A stretch of DNA of 64,000 nucleotides from Streptomyces sp. SID8374. Its GTDB lineage: Bacteria; Actinomycetota; Actinomycetes; Streptomycetales; Streptomycetaceae. The notes below the pieces were generated by a model that saw only the letters and a list, made by a program, of their open reading frames with translations, was not told the origin of the DNA and did not search any database. The DNA is taken from contig NZ_WWGH01000002.1 in NCBI RefSeq assembly GCF_009865135.1, positions 1,612,001 to 1,676,000 of the forward strand, given 5' to 3'. Shown here piece after piece: positions 16,165-24,514 of the stretch; positions within the stretch are counted from its first letter, which is position 1; each line of letters begins with the position of its first letter. A program made the translations under genes and the position numbers.

Positions 16165-18138
16165 TCAGGGCGCCGGGTCCGCCGTCGGCAGCCGGAGCGT
16201 GAAGACCGAGCCCTCGCCCTCCGTGCTGGTCGCGCTCGCCGTCCCGCCGTGGGCCTCGGCCAGTTTCCGGACGATGGCGAGGCCGAGGCCGCTGCCTCCC
16301 GTACGGCGGCTGCGGGACTTCTCCGCACGCCAGAAGCGGTCGAAGACGTACGGGAGGTCCCCGGCCGGAATGCCGGTCCCGGTGTCCGCCACCTCGATCA
16401 CCACCTCCCCGGAACCGGAACCGGAACCGGAACCGGCGTCGGGCTCGCCCCCACCCCCGTACGCGCTCAGCGTCACCCTCCCGCCCGCCGGAGTGTGGCG
16501 TACGGCGTTGGAGACCAGGTTCCCCACCGCCTGCCGCAGCCTGACCGGGTCCGCATGCAGAACCGGGTCCGCCCCCGCCACCACCGTCAGCGTCACCCCC
16601 GCCGTCTCCGCGCGGGCCTGATGGGCGGCGGCGACCTGGCTCAACAGCTCCCCGATCCGGACCGGTTCGGGGTGCAGCCGCAGCACCCCGGCGTCGGCGG
16701 CGGCCAGGTCCTGGAGGTCGTCGATGATGTGCTGGAGCTGCACCGCCTCCTCAAGGAGCGAGGAGACGAACGCCGGATCGGGGTCGGCCAGACCGTCCTG
16801 GGCCGCCTCCAGCCAGCCCCGGATGTTGCTCAGCGGGGTCCGCAGCTCATGGGCCACATCGCTGACCATCGCCTTGCGCTGCTCCTCCAGCCGCGCCCGG
16901 TGCGCGGACATGTCGTTGAACGCGGCGGCCAGCCGGCCGATCTCGTCGTCCCCCGACACCGGCACGGAAGCGTGCTCCTCCCCGTCCCGCATCCGCTGTG
17001 CGGCCCCCGTCAGCGCGTGCAGCGGGCGGACCAGCCGGGCGCCCGCGAGCACCGAGGCGCCCACGGTCAGCGCCAGGACGAGGGCCGCCGCCCCGGCGAT
17101 CTTCGCGGTGTTGGCGGGGGAGAGGTCGAAGCCCGGCACCGTCGCGCCGCCCTCGTCGCCGATGAACAGGAGCGCGGGCGAGGCCACGTACGAGCTGAGC
17201 TGTTCGCTGCGCGCCGTCCCCACGCACGAGGCGATGGCCCGGTCGCCCTCCCCGGTCAGCTCCCGGGGCGGCACCACCTCCGGGGCCGGGGCCGCCTGAC
17301 GCGCGTCGCTCGGCCGGGGATCAGGGAGGGGGGCCGGCACGGGTACGGCGACCTCGTCGCCCCACGACAGGTCCCGGTTCAGCCGCACACCGGCGCGGTC
17401 CTGGCGCTTCAGGCAGGCGTCGGCCAGCTCGTTGAGCGCGGTGAGCGCCTTCTTCTCCGTACGGGTCGGCGCGTCCAGGTCCGCCGGATCGCACCGGGTC
17501 CCCAGCGCCCGTTCGGGGTCGTTGCCCACCATCTGCACCCGGGGCCGGCCGCTCGGCCCGACGACCACGTCCGCGGCGATCCCCACCCGGTTGAGGCACT
17601 CCGCGTTCCGGTCGGCGGTCCGCCGCAGCGCCGCCCGTTCGGCCGCCGGCAGCAGGAACGGCCCGACCGCCCGCGGGTCGATCCGGTCCGCCGCTCTGCC
17701 CTGCCCCTCGGTGGACCGGGCGGCCAGGACGGTGTCCACGGACAACGGGTCGACCACCGCCGAGGCCTCCGGCGGCAGCGCGGGCGGGGTCGCGGCGGTG
17801 GCGGAGTCGGCGAGCAGCTGCCTGTTCTGCGTGGTGAGCGCGAGGCGGCGGCCCGACTGCTCGGCCAGCTCCCGTACGGTCGCGTCCACGCCGTCCCAGG
17901 CCGAATGGCGGGCGGCGTAGCCGAGGAGGGTGTCGTAGATCCGGGCGTCGGCGGTGAGGTTCTGGCCCTGCTCCTGCTTGATCGCACCCGAGGTGGTCTG
18001 CACGGCGAGCCAGGCGGTGGCCGCCACCGAACACGCGGCGACCAGCGCCGACACGCCCAGCAGCCGCCCCAGCAGACTCCGCCGCAGCGGGACCCGGGAG
18101 CGGGCCCGGCCCCCTTCGCCACCCCGGTCCCTACGCAC
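16165..18138 (-). CDS. Membrane sensor histidine kinase with HAMP domain
   Basis: The 657-residue protein has a first membrane helix at about residues 22-46, a large extracellular sensor region to about 345, a second helix at about 346-370 (IAGAAALVLALTVGASVLAG) and a HAMP segment. A HisKA domain follows with the phospho-accepting His in SDVAHELRTPLSN near residue 432, then an ATPase domain with NLVSNAVRHTPAGG, VADTGTGIPAGDLPYVFDRF and GGSGLGLAIVRKLAEAHGG. It phosphorylates the response regulator encoded directly upstream, whose stop codon it overlaps by 8 bases (GTG start at 18138). The stimulus is unknown. A CCGGAA microsatellite lies inside the ATPase-domain coding region. Confidence 0.92.
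   Translation of the reverse strand: MRRDRGGEGGRARSRVPLRRSLLGRLLGVSALVAACSVAATAWLAVQTTSGAIKQEQGQNLTADARIYDTLLGYAARHSAWDGVDATVRELAEQSGRRLALTTQNRQLLADSATAATPPALPPEASAVVDPLSVDTVLAARSTEGQGRAADRIDPRAVGPFLLPAAERAALRRTADRNAECLNRVGIAADVVVGPSGRPRVQMVGNDPERALGTRCDPADLDAPTRTEKKALTALNELADACLKRQDRAGVRLNRDLSWGDEVAVPVPAPLPDPRPSDARQAAPAPEVVPPRELTGEGDRAIASCVGTARSEQLSSYVASPALLFIGDEGGATVPGFDLSPANTAKIAGAAALVLALTVGASVLAGARLVRPLHALTGAAQRMRDGEEHASVPVSGDDEIGRLAAAFNDMSAHRARLEEQRKAMVSDVAHELRTPLSNIRGWLEAAQDGLADPDPAFVSSLLEEAVQLQHIIDDLQDLAAADAGVLRLHPEPVRIGELLSQVAAAHQARAETAGVTLTVVAGADPVLHADPVRLRQAVGNLVSNAVRHTPAGGRVTLSAYGGGGEPDAGSGSGSGSGEVVIEVADTGTGIPAGDLPYVFDRFWRAEKSRSRRTGGSGLGLAIVRKLAEAHGGTASATSTEGEGSVFTLRLPTADPAP
16409..16436. 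repeat. CCGGAA hexanucleotide microsatellite inside the histidine kinase gene
   Basis: Nearly five copies of CCGGAA in a row encode a Gly-Ser run in the kinase ATPase domain, between VTLSAYGGGG and EVVIEVADTG. Gain or loss of a unit would keep the frame and change the linker length by two residues. Confidence 0.85.
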
Positions 18139-18844
18139 GCCGCGCGGCCTTCGCCGGGTCGGTCAGCTTGTAGCCGACGCCGAAGACGGTGAGCAGGCGC
18201 ACCGGCCGCCGCGGAGCGGGTTCGATCTTCTTGCGGAGGTTCATGACGTGCACGTCGACCGTCCGGTCGCTGATGTAGCGGTCGAAGCCGTGCAGCTCCT
18301 CCAGCAGCCGCTGACGGCTGAACACCCGGTCGGGACCGGCCGCCAGCGCGGCCAGGATGCGGAACTCGCCCCGCGTGCACTCCACCGGCTCGCCGTCCAC
18401 CGTCACCTCGTGGCGCTCCGGATCGACCACGAGGCCGCCCACCCGCAGGACGTGGTCCTCCGCCGCCCCGGCCGGCCGCCGGGTGCGGCGCAGCAGCGTA
18501 CGGACGCGGGCCATCAGCTCGCGCGGACTGTACGGCTTGGCCATGTAGTCGTCCGCGCCGAGGTCGAGACCGAGCAGCAGATCGTCCTCGGTGGTGCGGG
18601 CGGTCAGCATCAGCACGGGCAGCTCCCGGGCCTCGGCCCGCAGCACGCGCACCACGTCCAGCCCGTCCGCCCGAGGCATCATCACATCGAGAACGAGCAG
18701 GTCGGGTTCCTTGTGCCGGACGGCGTCGAGTGCGGCGAGCCCGTCGCCCACGATCCGTACGGCGTGTCCTTCCCGTTCCAGATAGCGGCGTACGAGCTCG
18801 GCCTGCTTCTCGTCGTCCTCGGCAACTATGACGTCTGCGCACAC
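18131..18844 (-). CDS. OmpR-family response regulator
   Basis: The 237-residue protein has a receiver domain with the acidic pocket AEDDE, phospho-acceptor Asp53 (LLVLDVMMPRADG) and a conserved Lys in MAKPYSPRELMARVR. A C-terminal winged-helix DNA-binding domain (about 135-230) has SRQRLLEELHGFDRYISDRT, then VDVHVMNLRKKIE. It pairs with the overlapping histidine kinase gene. The binding sites are unknown; the neighbouring sortase and small wall-protein genes are plausible targets. Confidence 0.93.
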   Translation of the reverse strand: MCADVIVAEDDEKQAELVRRYLEREGHAVRIVGDGLAALDAVRHKEPDLLVLDVMMPRADGLDVVRVLRAEARELPVLMLTARTTEDDLLLGLDLGADDYMAKPYSPRELMARVRTLLRRTRRPAGAAEDHVLRVGGLVVDPERHEVTVDGEPVECTRGEFRILAALAAGPDRVFSRQRLLEELHGFDRYISDRTVDVHVMNLRKKIEPAPRRPVRLLTVFGVGYKLTDPAKAARRA

Positions 18845-18965
18845 GCCCCCGATCGTAGAGCGCGGCTACAGTGCGAGGCCGGGGCGGGTTCCGGAACACG
18901 GAAGCCGGGAAGGGAACCGGCGCGTTCACCTCGGCGAGGTGGGCGCACCGGCGGAAGGAGACGGG

Positions 18966-21158
18966 TTGAACAGCCTCGGTACGGGCGGCGGCGGGAGCAC
19001 GCACAACACGGTGTCGGGGGACGCCGTCGTCGTCGGGCCCCTGTTGATGGCGCAGCACATCGAGGGCATCCAGCTGCCGCCCGCTCCGCCTGCCGTCCCG
19101 CCGTGTCAAGGGCCCCCGCCCACGCGGGTGTTCGTCAACCGGACGCGGGAGCTGGCCGGTCTGCGCGATGCCGCCCTGGCCCTGGCCGCCGATCCGGAGC
19201 CGGGTGTCGTGATGGTGGTCGGGGTCGGCGGGGTCGGCAAGACCCAGCTCGTCGCCCAGGCCGTCCACCGCGAACTGACGGGGCTCTTCCCGGACGGCCA
19301 GCTCTACGTCGACCTGGAGGACCACCGCCGGGACGGGGCGGCCGATCTCGCCGCGGTCCTCGGCGGGTTCCTGCGGGCCCTCGGGGTCCACAAGGACTAC
19401 GTCCCGGGCACATTCGCCGAACGCACGGCCCTCTTCCGCAGCGTCGCCGCCCGGCTCCGGCTTCTGGTGAAGGTGGACAACGTCCAGCACGCCCCGGAGG
19501 CGCGGGCACTGGTACCGCCGCAGGGGCTGCTCGTGGTGACCGCCCGCCGGGCCCTGCCGTCGCTGCTGATGGACGGGGCGGTGCTGATCGACGTCGCCCC
19601 GCTGGACGACAGGGCGGGGACCGAGCTCGTACGCCGCTGGTACGCCGACGCGGACGAGGACACGGCCACCGATGTCGTACGGCTCTGCGCGGGGCACCCC
19701 TTGGCGCTGCGGGCCGCCGTGGAGTGGCTGGCGGCCCGGCCCCGGCTGACCCTCGACGATGTGGTGCGGGAGCTGACGGTGGGACGGTACGGAACGGGCG
19801 ACGGCGGAGCACACGAGGCGATGGGAGCGGCCATGGGTACGGGCGGGGAAGCCGGGGAGGGCGGCGTGGGCGAGGCCGTCGACGCGGTGCTGGACTCGGT
19901 CGTGGCCGGGGTCTCCGAGCACACGCGGTACGTCTACGACCTCCTAGGGGTCCTGCCCGGCACGACGGCGACGGCCGACCTGCTGACGGCGGCCGGTGCC
20001 GCCCGGGTCGACGAGAGCCTCGGCGAGCTGCTCTCCTCCCGGCTCGCGGTCCTGGTGGAGTCCCCGGACGGCCCCCGCCACTACCGGCTGCACGATGTGG
20101 TGCGGGCCCATGCCCGGCTGCACGCACGGGCGTTGCCCGAGGAGCGGCGGCGCTCCCTCCTGCGGCTCGTCGTGGACTTCTACGCCGACGCGGCGGCCCA
20201 CGGGGACGCGCTGGTGCTGGGCGACCGGTTCAGGATCCAGCCGCCGCCCGTCCGCCCGCTCACCGAACTCGGCTCGTACGGAGGTCCGTTCACGGGCCGG
20301 CCCGACGCGCTGGAGTGGCTGGACGCGGAGCGCGACAACTTCCAGGCCACCATCCGGGCCGCCGCCGACGAGGGGTGGCACCAGGAGGTGTGGCGGCTCT
20401 GCGAGTCGCTGTGGGCGCTATACCACAGCCGTAAACACCTCGCCGACTGCGTCGAGTCGGGCCTCCTGGGCATCGAGGCGGCCCAGCACGAGGCGCGCCC
20501 CGACGTCGAGATCCGGATGCGGAACCAGGTGGCCCGGGCCGCCTACGAGCTGGGTGACCTGGACCGTGCGGAGTCCCAACTCGACGCCGCGAGCGGCCTT
20601 CTGGAGCTGGCGGGCGACCCGCGGCTGAGCGGCGTCGTCTGGGAGAGCCGCGGGCTGATCGCGCTGGCGCGCGGCCGGTCGGAGGAGTCGTCCCGCGCCG
20701 TGGGTGAACGGGCCGAGGAGGCGCGGCAGTTGTTCGAGCGCGCGCTGGCGGCCAACCGCGCCGTACCCGACCCGCACGGTGTCGTCGTACAGAGCTACAA
20801 CGTCGCCCAGGCGCTGGTGGCGGGGGAGCGGTGGACCGACGCACTCGGCGTACTGGACGAGGCGGCCGAGGTCGCCAGAGTCTCCGGTGACGCGCCCATG
20901 CTGCTCCGGATCGACCTCGTACGGGCCCGGGCCTTCGTCGGGCTCGGCTCCCTGGACCGTGCGGTCGCCGCGACGGTGGCGGCGGCCGACCGGGCGGCGG
21001 AGCTCAAGCAGTTCACGAAGCTGGAACAGGCGCTCGAACTGCTCGCCGCACTCGCCGACCGGGCCGAGGACCGGCCCCTGAGGGACGCCTGCCAGGAGAA
21101 GCTCGGCACGCTGCGGCGGACCATGGGACTGAGGCCACCGGCCGCACCCCCGGCCTGA
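18966..21158 (+). CDS. STAND ATPase with NB-ARC and TPR-like repeats
   Basis: The 730-residue protein has a P-loop VVGVGGVGKTQLVAQ near residues 84-98, then NB-ARC features: LLVKVDNVQ as Walker B, VVTARR as sensor, CAGHPLALRAAVEWL as the GLPL-type motif, and a winged-helix stretch with YRLHDVVRAHARLHAR. The last 250 residues are helical TPR-like repeats. STAND proteins are signalling switches that oligomerise on sensing a ligand; many act in regulation or phage defence. The first 40 residues (STHNTVSGDAVVVGPLLMAQ) resemble short signalling motifs at the ends of other actinobacterial STAND proteins. I chose TTG at 18966, which follows GGAAGGAG by 5 bases, over a longer frame. The next gene starts 51 bases downstream and is probably co-transcribed. 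Confidence 0.85.
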   Translation: MNSLGTGGGGSTHNTVSGDAVVVGPLLMAQHIEGIQLPPAPPAVPPCQGPPPTRVFVNRTRELAGLRDAALALAADPEPGVVMVVGVGGVGKTQLVAQAVHRELTGLFPDGQLYVDLEDHRRDGAADLAAVLGGFLRALGVHKDYVPGTFAERTALFRSVAARLRLLVKVDNVQHAPEARALVPPQGLLVVTARRALPSLLMDGAVLIDVAPLDDRAGTELVRRWYADADEDTATDVVRLCAGHPLALRAAVEWLAARPRLTLDDVVRELTVGRYGTGDGGAHEAMGAAMGTGGEAGEGGVGEAVDAVLDSVVAGVSEHTRYVYDLLGVLPGTTATADLLTAAGAARVDESLGELLSSRLAVLVESPDGPRHYRLHDVVRAHARLHARALPEERRRSLLRLVVDFYADAAAHGDALVLGDRFRIQPPPVRPLTELGSYGGPFTGRPDALEWLDAERDNFQATIRAAADEGWHQEVWRLCESLWALYHSRKHLADCVESGLLGIEAAQHEARPDVEIRMRNQVARAAYELGDLDRAESQLDAASGLLELAGDPRLSGVVWESRGLIALARGRSEESSRAVGERAEEARQLFERALAANRAVPDPHGVVVQSYNVAQALVAGERWTDALGVLDEAAEVARVSGDAPMLLRIDLVRARAFVGLGSLDRAVAATVAAADRAAELKQFTKLEQALELLAALADRAEDRPLRDACQEKLGTLRRTMGLRPPAAPPA

Positions 21159-21209
21159 TCCTCCGCCTACCCTTTGGCCTGTCCCCTCACCTCTCCCCGG
21201 AGCCACGCG

Positions 21210-23006
21210 TTGTCCTCGGTGCCGTCGCTGCTCAGCCGTCCGTACGCCCGGTTCCGCCGTGGAGCCCGGCCCGGCCTCGACCGGTGGAACACCTGGAACG
21301 CACCGAAGGCGGCCGTGCTCGGGGTGGCGCGGACGCTCACCTCGGCCACCCGGCTGGTGGACGTCATGCACCTGCTGCGTCCCGAGGACGGGATCGACAA
21401 GTTCTTCACCGTCAACCCCGGATCGGCGTTCGCCGACGGGCTGGACTCCTATCTCGCCGGACTCGACGTCCAGGTGCTGAGCTGGAAGGAGGCCACCCGG
21501 CGCCGCTTCGACCTGGCGGTCAGCTGCTCGGTGCACCCGACGATGCGCCGACTGGACGCCCCGCTGATGGTGCTGCCGCACGGCGCCGGGTACAACCGGC
21601 TCGTCACCGAGTCGACGGGTGACGCGCAGTCCCCGGCGGGGCTGTCCCGGCAGGAGCTGATGTGGCGGGGGAAGGTCGTCCCCGAGGCGATCGGCGTCTC
21701 GCACCAGGCCCAGATCGACCGGCTCGCCGAGACCTGCCCCGAGGCCGCCCCGCACGCCCTGGTCGTCGGAGACTGGTGCTTCCAGCGGATCACCGTGAGC
21801 ATGTCCCACCGGGACCGCTACCGCTCGTGCCTCGGCGCGGTCGACGGGCGGCGGCTGGTGGTCATCCACTCCACCTGGAGCAGCTACTCGTTGCTCGGCC
21901 GCCATCCGGAGCTGCCCCTGCGGCTGGTGACCTCGCTCCCGGCGGACGAGTTCGCCGTGGCGGCCGTCTTCCACCCCAACGTGTGGGCCCGGCACACCCG
22001 CCCCGGCGTCCTGGAGCGGTTCGGTGCCGCGATGGACGCGGGACTCATGATCATTCCGCCGGAGGAGGGGTGGCGGGCCGCCGTGGTGGCCAGCGACTGG
22101 GTGGTCGGCGACCACGGCAGTACGACCTTCTACTCGGCCGCCGCCGACCGCGTCACCCTGCTCGCCGCCACCGGCCTGGACGAGCTGGACCCGGCCTCGC
22201 CCGCCGCCGCGTTCGGGCGCGGCGCCCCGCGGCTGGATCCCGACGGTGATGTGTACGCGCAGTTGCTGGCGGCCGCCCGCATCCACGACCCGGCGGGGCT
22301 GCGGCCCGTCGTGGACCGCCAGCTCGCCTCGGTCGACACCTCCGGCGAGGTGACCCGGGCCCGGATGTACGGGTTCCTCGCGAAGCGCGGGGTCGGGGTG
22401 CCGGACGTGGCCCCGAGGCCGCTGCCCGTACCGGACCCCGAGCCCGTACGCCGTACGGCCGCGACGGCGTACGACGTGACCGGTGTCCATGGCGCCGGAG
22501 GAACCGTCGACCTCCAGCGCCGGCCCCTGGTGGCCGGGCACCACACCGAGGCCCTCGGCTTCTACGCCGTCACGGCGGAGGAGAACCATCCCCACTGGCC
22601 GCACGCGGCCGAGGTGCTGGCCCGGACGGTCGCGGACGCGGAGGTGGCGGCCCTGGACTGGGTGGCCGACGCGGCGGTGCGGTACGAGAACCTCAACGTC
22701 CTGGTGGCGCGGCTGGACGAGAGCCGCTGCCTCGTCCAGCTGCGTGGCGGGCGCCAGTTGGAGGCCCGCACGGAACGCTCCTGGGGCGAGCGGCGGCCCG
22801 TCCTCGATCCGGTCCTGCTCGGGTCGGCCGTCAACCTCTGGATGACCGGCGCGCAACGGGCGAAGGACCTCACGGACGGCCTGACCCTGCGCACGGGCCG
22901 GTGGCAGGTCCGGGTGGCGTTCACCGAGCCTTCGGACGGCCCGGGCGGCGGAGTCCGAAACGGCTCCGCCAGCGGACGCCGAAGCGGCTCCGCCAGGCGG
23001 CCCTGA
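21210..23006 (+). CDS. Glycosyltransferase-like protein linked to the STAND ATPase
   Basis: The roughly 598-residue protein has no certain family assignment. The middle part reads like a GT-B glycosyltransferase of the CDP-glycerol/teichoic-acid type: MVLPHGAGYNRL (an HG motif), VVIHSTWSSYSLLG and VVASDWVVGDHGSTTFYSAA, followed by DRVTLLA, which corresponds to the nucleotide-binding SD...D..S pattern. I recall similar actinobacterial proteins labelled as initiation-factor-like, which the sequence does not support. The C-terminal 40 residues are Gly/Ser/Arg-rich and low complexity. TTG at 21210 with GGAG 7 bases upstream is my start; GTG at 21219 is possible. Function unknown; it may be the effector of the STAND protein. 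Confidence 0.7.
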   Translation: MSSVPSLLSRPYARFRRGARPGLDRWNTWNAPKAAVLGVARTLTSATRLVDVMHLLRPEDGIDKFFTVNPGSAFADGLDSYLAGLDVQVLSWKEATRRRFDLAVSCSVHPTMRRLDAPLMVLPHGAGYNRLVTESTGDAQSPAGLSRQELMWRGKVVPEAIGVSHQAQIDRLAETCPEAAPHALVVGDWCFQRITVSMSHRDRYRSCLGAVDGRRLVVIHSTWSSYSLLGRHPELPLRLVTSLPADEFAVAAVFHPNVWARHTRPGVLERFGAAMDAGLMIIPPEEGWRAAVVASDWVVGDHGSTTFYSAAADRVTLLAATGLDELDPASPAAAFGRGAPRLDPDGDVYAQLLAAARIHDPAGLRPVVDRQLASVDTSGEVTRARMYGFLAKRGVGVPDVAPRPLPVPDPEPVRRTAATAYDVTGVHGAGGTVDLQRRPLVAGHHTEALGFYAVTAEENHPHWPHAAEVLARTVADAEVAALDWVADAAVRYENLNVLVARLDESRCLVQLRGGRQLEARTERSWGERRPVLDPVLLGSAVNLWMTGAQRAKDLTDGLTLRTGRWQVRVAFTEPSDGPGGGVRNGSASGRRSGSARRP

Positions 23007-23130
23007 AGCGGAGCCGGCGCGTCCGTGTCGATCTTGTGATCAAACCTGCGCAGATGTCGTACGAGAACGGTCGCCACGGAGAGTCGATGCGGCCAGGAGC
23101 GAGCAGAAAAGGGCGCGATTCAACCCCGTC

Positions 23131-23153
23131 GGTTCACTGAACCTCCTTATAGT
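23131..23153 (+). promoter_or_regulatory. Promoter with a palindromic operator before the P450 pair
   Basis: A perfect palindrome GGTTCA-C-TGAACC (23131-23143) is followed 4 bases later by a -10-like TATAGT (23148-23153). The palindrome would fill the spacer between -35 and -10, the classic position for a repressor. A start of transcription near 23160 would leave about 50 bases of leader before the P450 start. The remaining bases of the 23007-23212 gap show nothing else clear. Confidence 0.5.
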
Positions 23154-23212
23154 GGTGCCGCGTTGATCGTATGGTCGCAACGCGCGAAGCCGTCGCCACT
23201 GGAGTCCGTACG

Positions 23213-24514
23213 ATGACGAACCCCTCGTCCGCCACGCCCGCGCCCCCGGCCGGTGGAGGCGGCGGTTGCCCCATGGGCCACGGCACGGGAGCCGTTCCCC
23301 TCAGCGGGCCCGGCTTCCACACCGAACCCCAGGTGCTCTACCGCTCCATGCGGCGCGACCACGGCCCCGTCGTCCCGGTCGAACTGCCCGGCGGCTTCCC
23401 CGCCTGGCTCGTGATCGGCTACCGGGAACTCCACCAGGTCACCAGCGACGGGGAGTTGTACCCCCGCGACGTCTCCCTGTGGAACCAGTGGGAGAACATC
23501 CCCGCCGACTGGCCGCTGCTGCCCATGGTGGGCACGCCCATGCCGTCCATCTACTTCACCGCGGGGGCCGAGCACCGCCGCCACGCCGAGATGGTCGTGC
23601 CCGCCCTCGAAGCGGCCGACCCCTTCGAAATCCGGCAGCACTGCGAGCAGTTGGCGGACCGGCTCATCGACGCCGTGTGCAGCAGGGGCACCGCCGACCT
23701 CGTCGCCGAATTCGCCGACCCGCTCCCCGTCCTCGTCCTCGCCCGGCTCGTCGGCTTCCCCGACGAGGAGGGCGCCGACATCGCCCAGGTGCTCAAGGAC
23801 CTGGCCGACGGCGGACCCGGCGCCCAGAAGGCCCACCTGCGCTTCGGCGAGCACATGCACCGGCTCGTCGCGGCCAAGCGGGCGAACCCCGGCGACGACG
23901 TGACCTCGCGGATGCTCGCCCACCCCGAGCCGTTCACCGACGAGGAGTACGCCCTCGACCTCATGGCCGTCACGGCCGCCGGGCACCTGCCCACCGCCGA
24001 CTGGATCAGCAACTCGACCCGGCTGATGCTCACCGAGGACCAGTTCGCCGACGCCCTCTCCGGCGGCCGGCACAGCGTCGCCGAGGCCATGAACGAGGTG
24101 CTCTGGGAGGACGCCCCGACCCAGATCCTGGCCGGCCGGTGGGCCTCGCGGGACGCCCGGCTCGGCGGGCAGAACATCGCCCGCGGCGACATGCTGCTCC
24201 TGGGCCTCGGCGCCGCCAACGGCGACCCCCACATCCGCCAGCAGGTCACGGACCTGGTCGTCCGCTCCGGGCAGGGCGGCAACAACGCCCACATGGCGTT
24301 CAGCCACGGCGAGTACCGCTGCCCCTTCCCCGCCCAGGAGATCGCCGAGATCATCGCCCGTACCGGCATCGAAGTCCTCCTCGACCGGCTCCCCGACCTC
24401 GAACTGGCCGTCCCCGCGACGGAGTTGGTGCGCAGGCCCTCCGCCTTCCTGCGCGGGACGACCGCGCTGCCCGTCCGCTTCACCCCCGTACGCACGACAG
24501 GAGACGCGTTGTGA
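23213..24514 (+). CDS. Cytochrome P450, CYP157-like, lacking the ExxR motif
   Basis: The 433-residue protein has a heme-binding loop FSHGEYRCPF with the axial Cys near residue 370. The K-helix reads NEVLWEDAP (Glu295 to Trp298), so the near-universal ExxR is ExxW. That deviation is known for the CYP157 family of Streptomyces. The I-helix also departs from AGxET (VTAAGHLPTADW). The N-terminus is Pro/Gly-rich with CPMGHG. It needs ferredoxin and reductase encoded elsewhere. ATG at 23213 has GGAG 8 bases upstream. It overlaps a CYP154-like P450 gene by four bases, a pairing seen in conservons, but no conservon genes are adjacent here. Confidence 0.88.
   Translation: MTNPSSATPAPPAGGGGGCPMGHGTGAVPLSGPGFHTEPQVLYRSMRRDHGPVVPVELPGGFPAWLVIGYRELHQVTSDGELYPRDVSLWNQWENIPADWPLLPMVGTPMPSIYFTAGAEHRRHAEMVVPALEAADPFEIRQHCEQLADRLIDAVCSRGTADLVAEFADPLPVLVLARLVGFPDEEGADIAQVLKDLADGGPGAQKAHLRFGEHMHRLVAAKRANPGDDVTSRMLAHPEPFTDEEYALDLMAVTAAGHLPTADWISNSTRLMLTEDQFADALSGGRHSVAEAMNEVLWEDAPTQILAGRWASRDARLGGQNIARGDMLLLGLGAANGDPHIRQQVTDLVVRSGQGGNNAHMAFSHGEYRCPFPAQEIAEIIARTGIEVLLDRLPDLELAVPATELVRRPSAFLRGTTALPVRFTPVRTTGDAL

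Noticed and set aside
17409..19922. An 837-residue open frame on the minus strand
   Set aside because: It runs across the histidine kinase, the response regulator and the opposite strand of the STAND gene in the wrong frame, with no recognisable motifs of its own.
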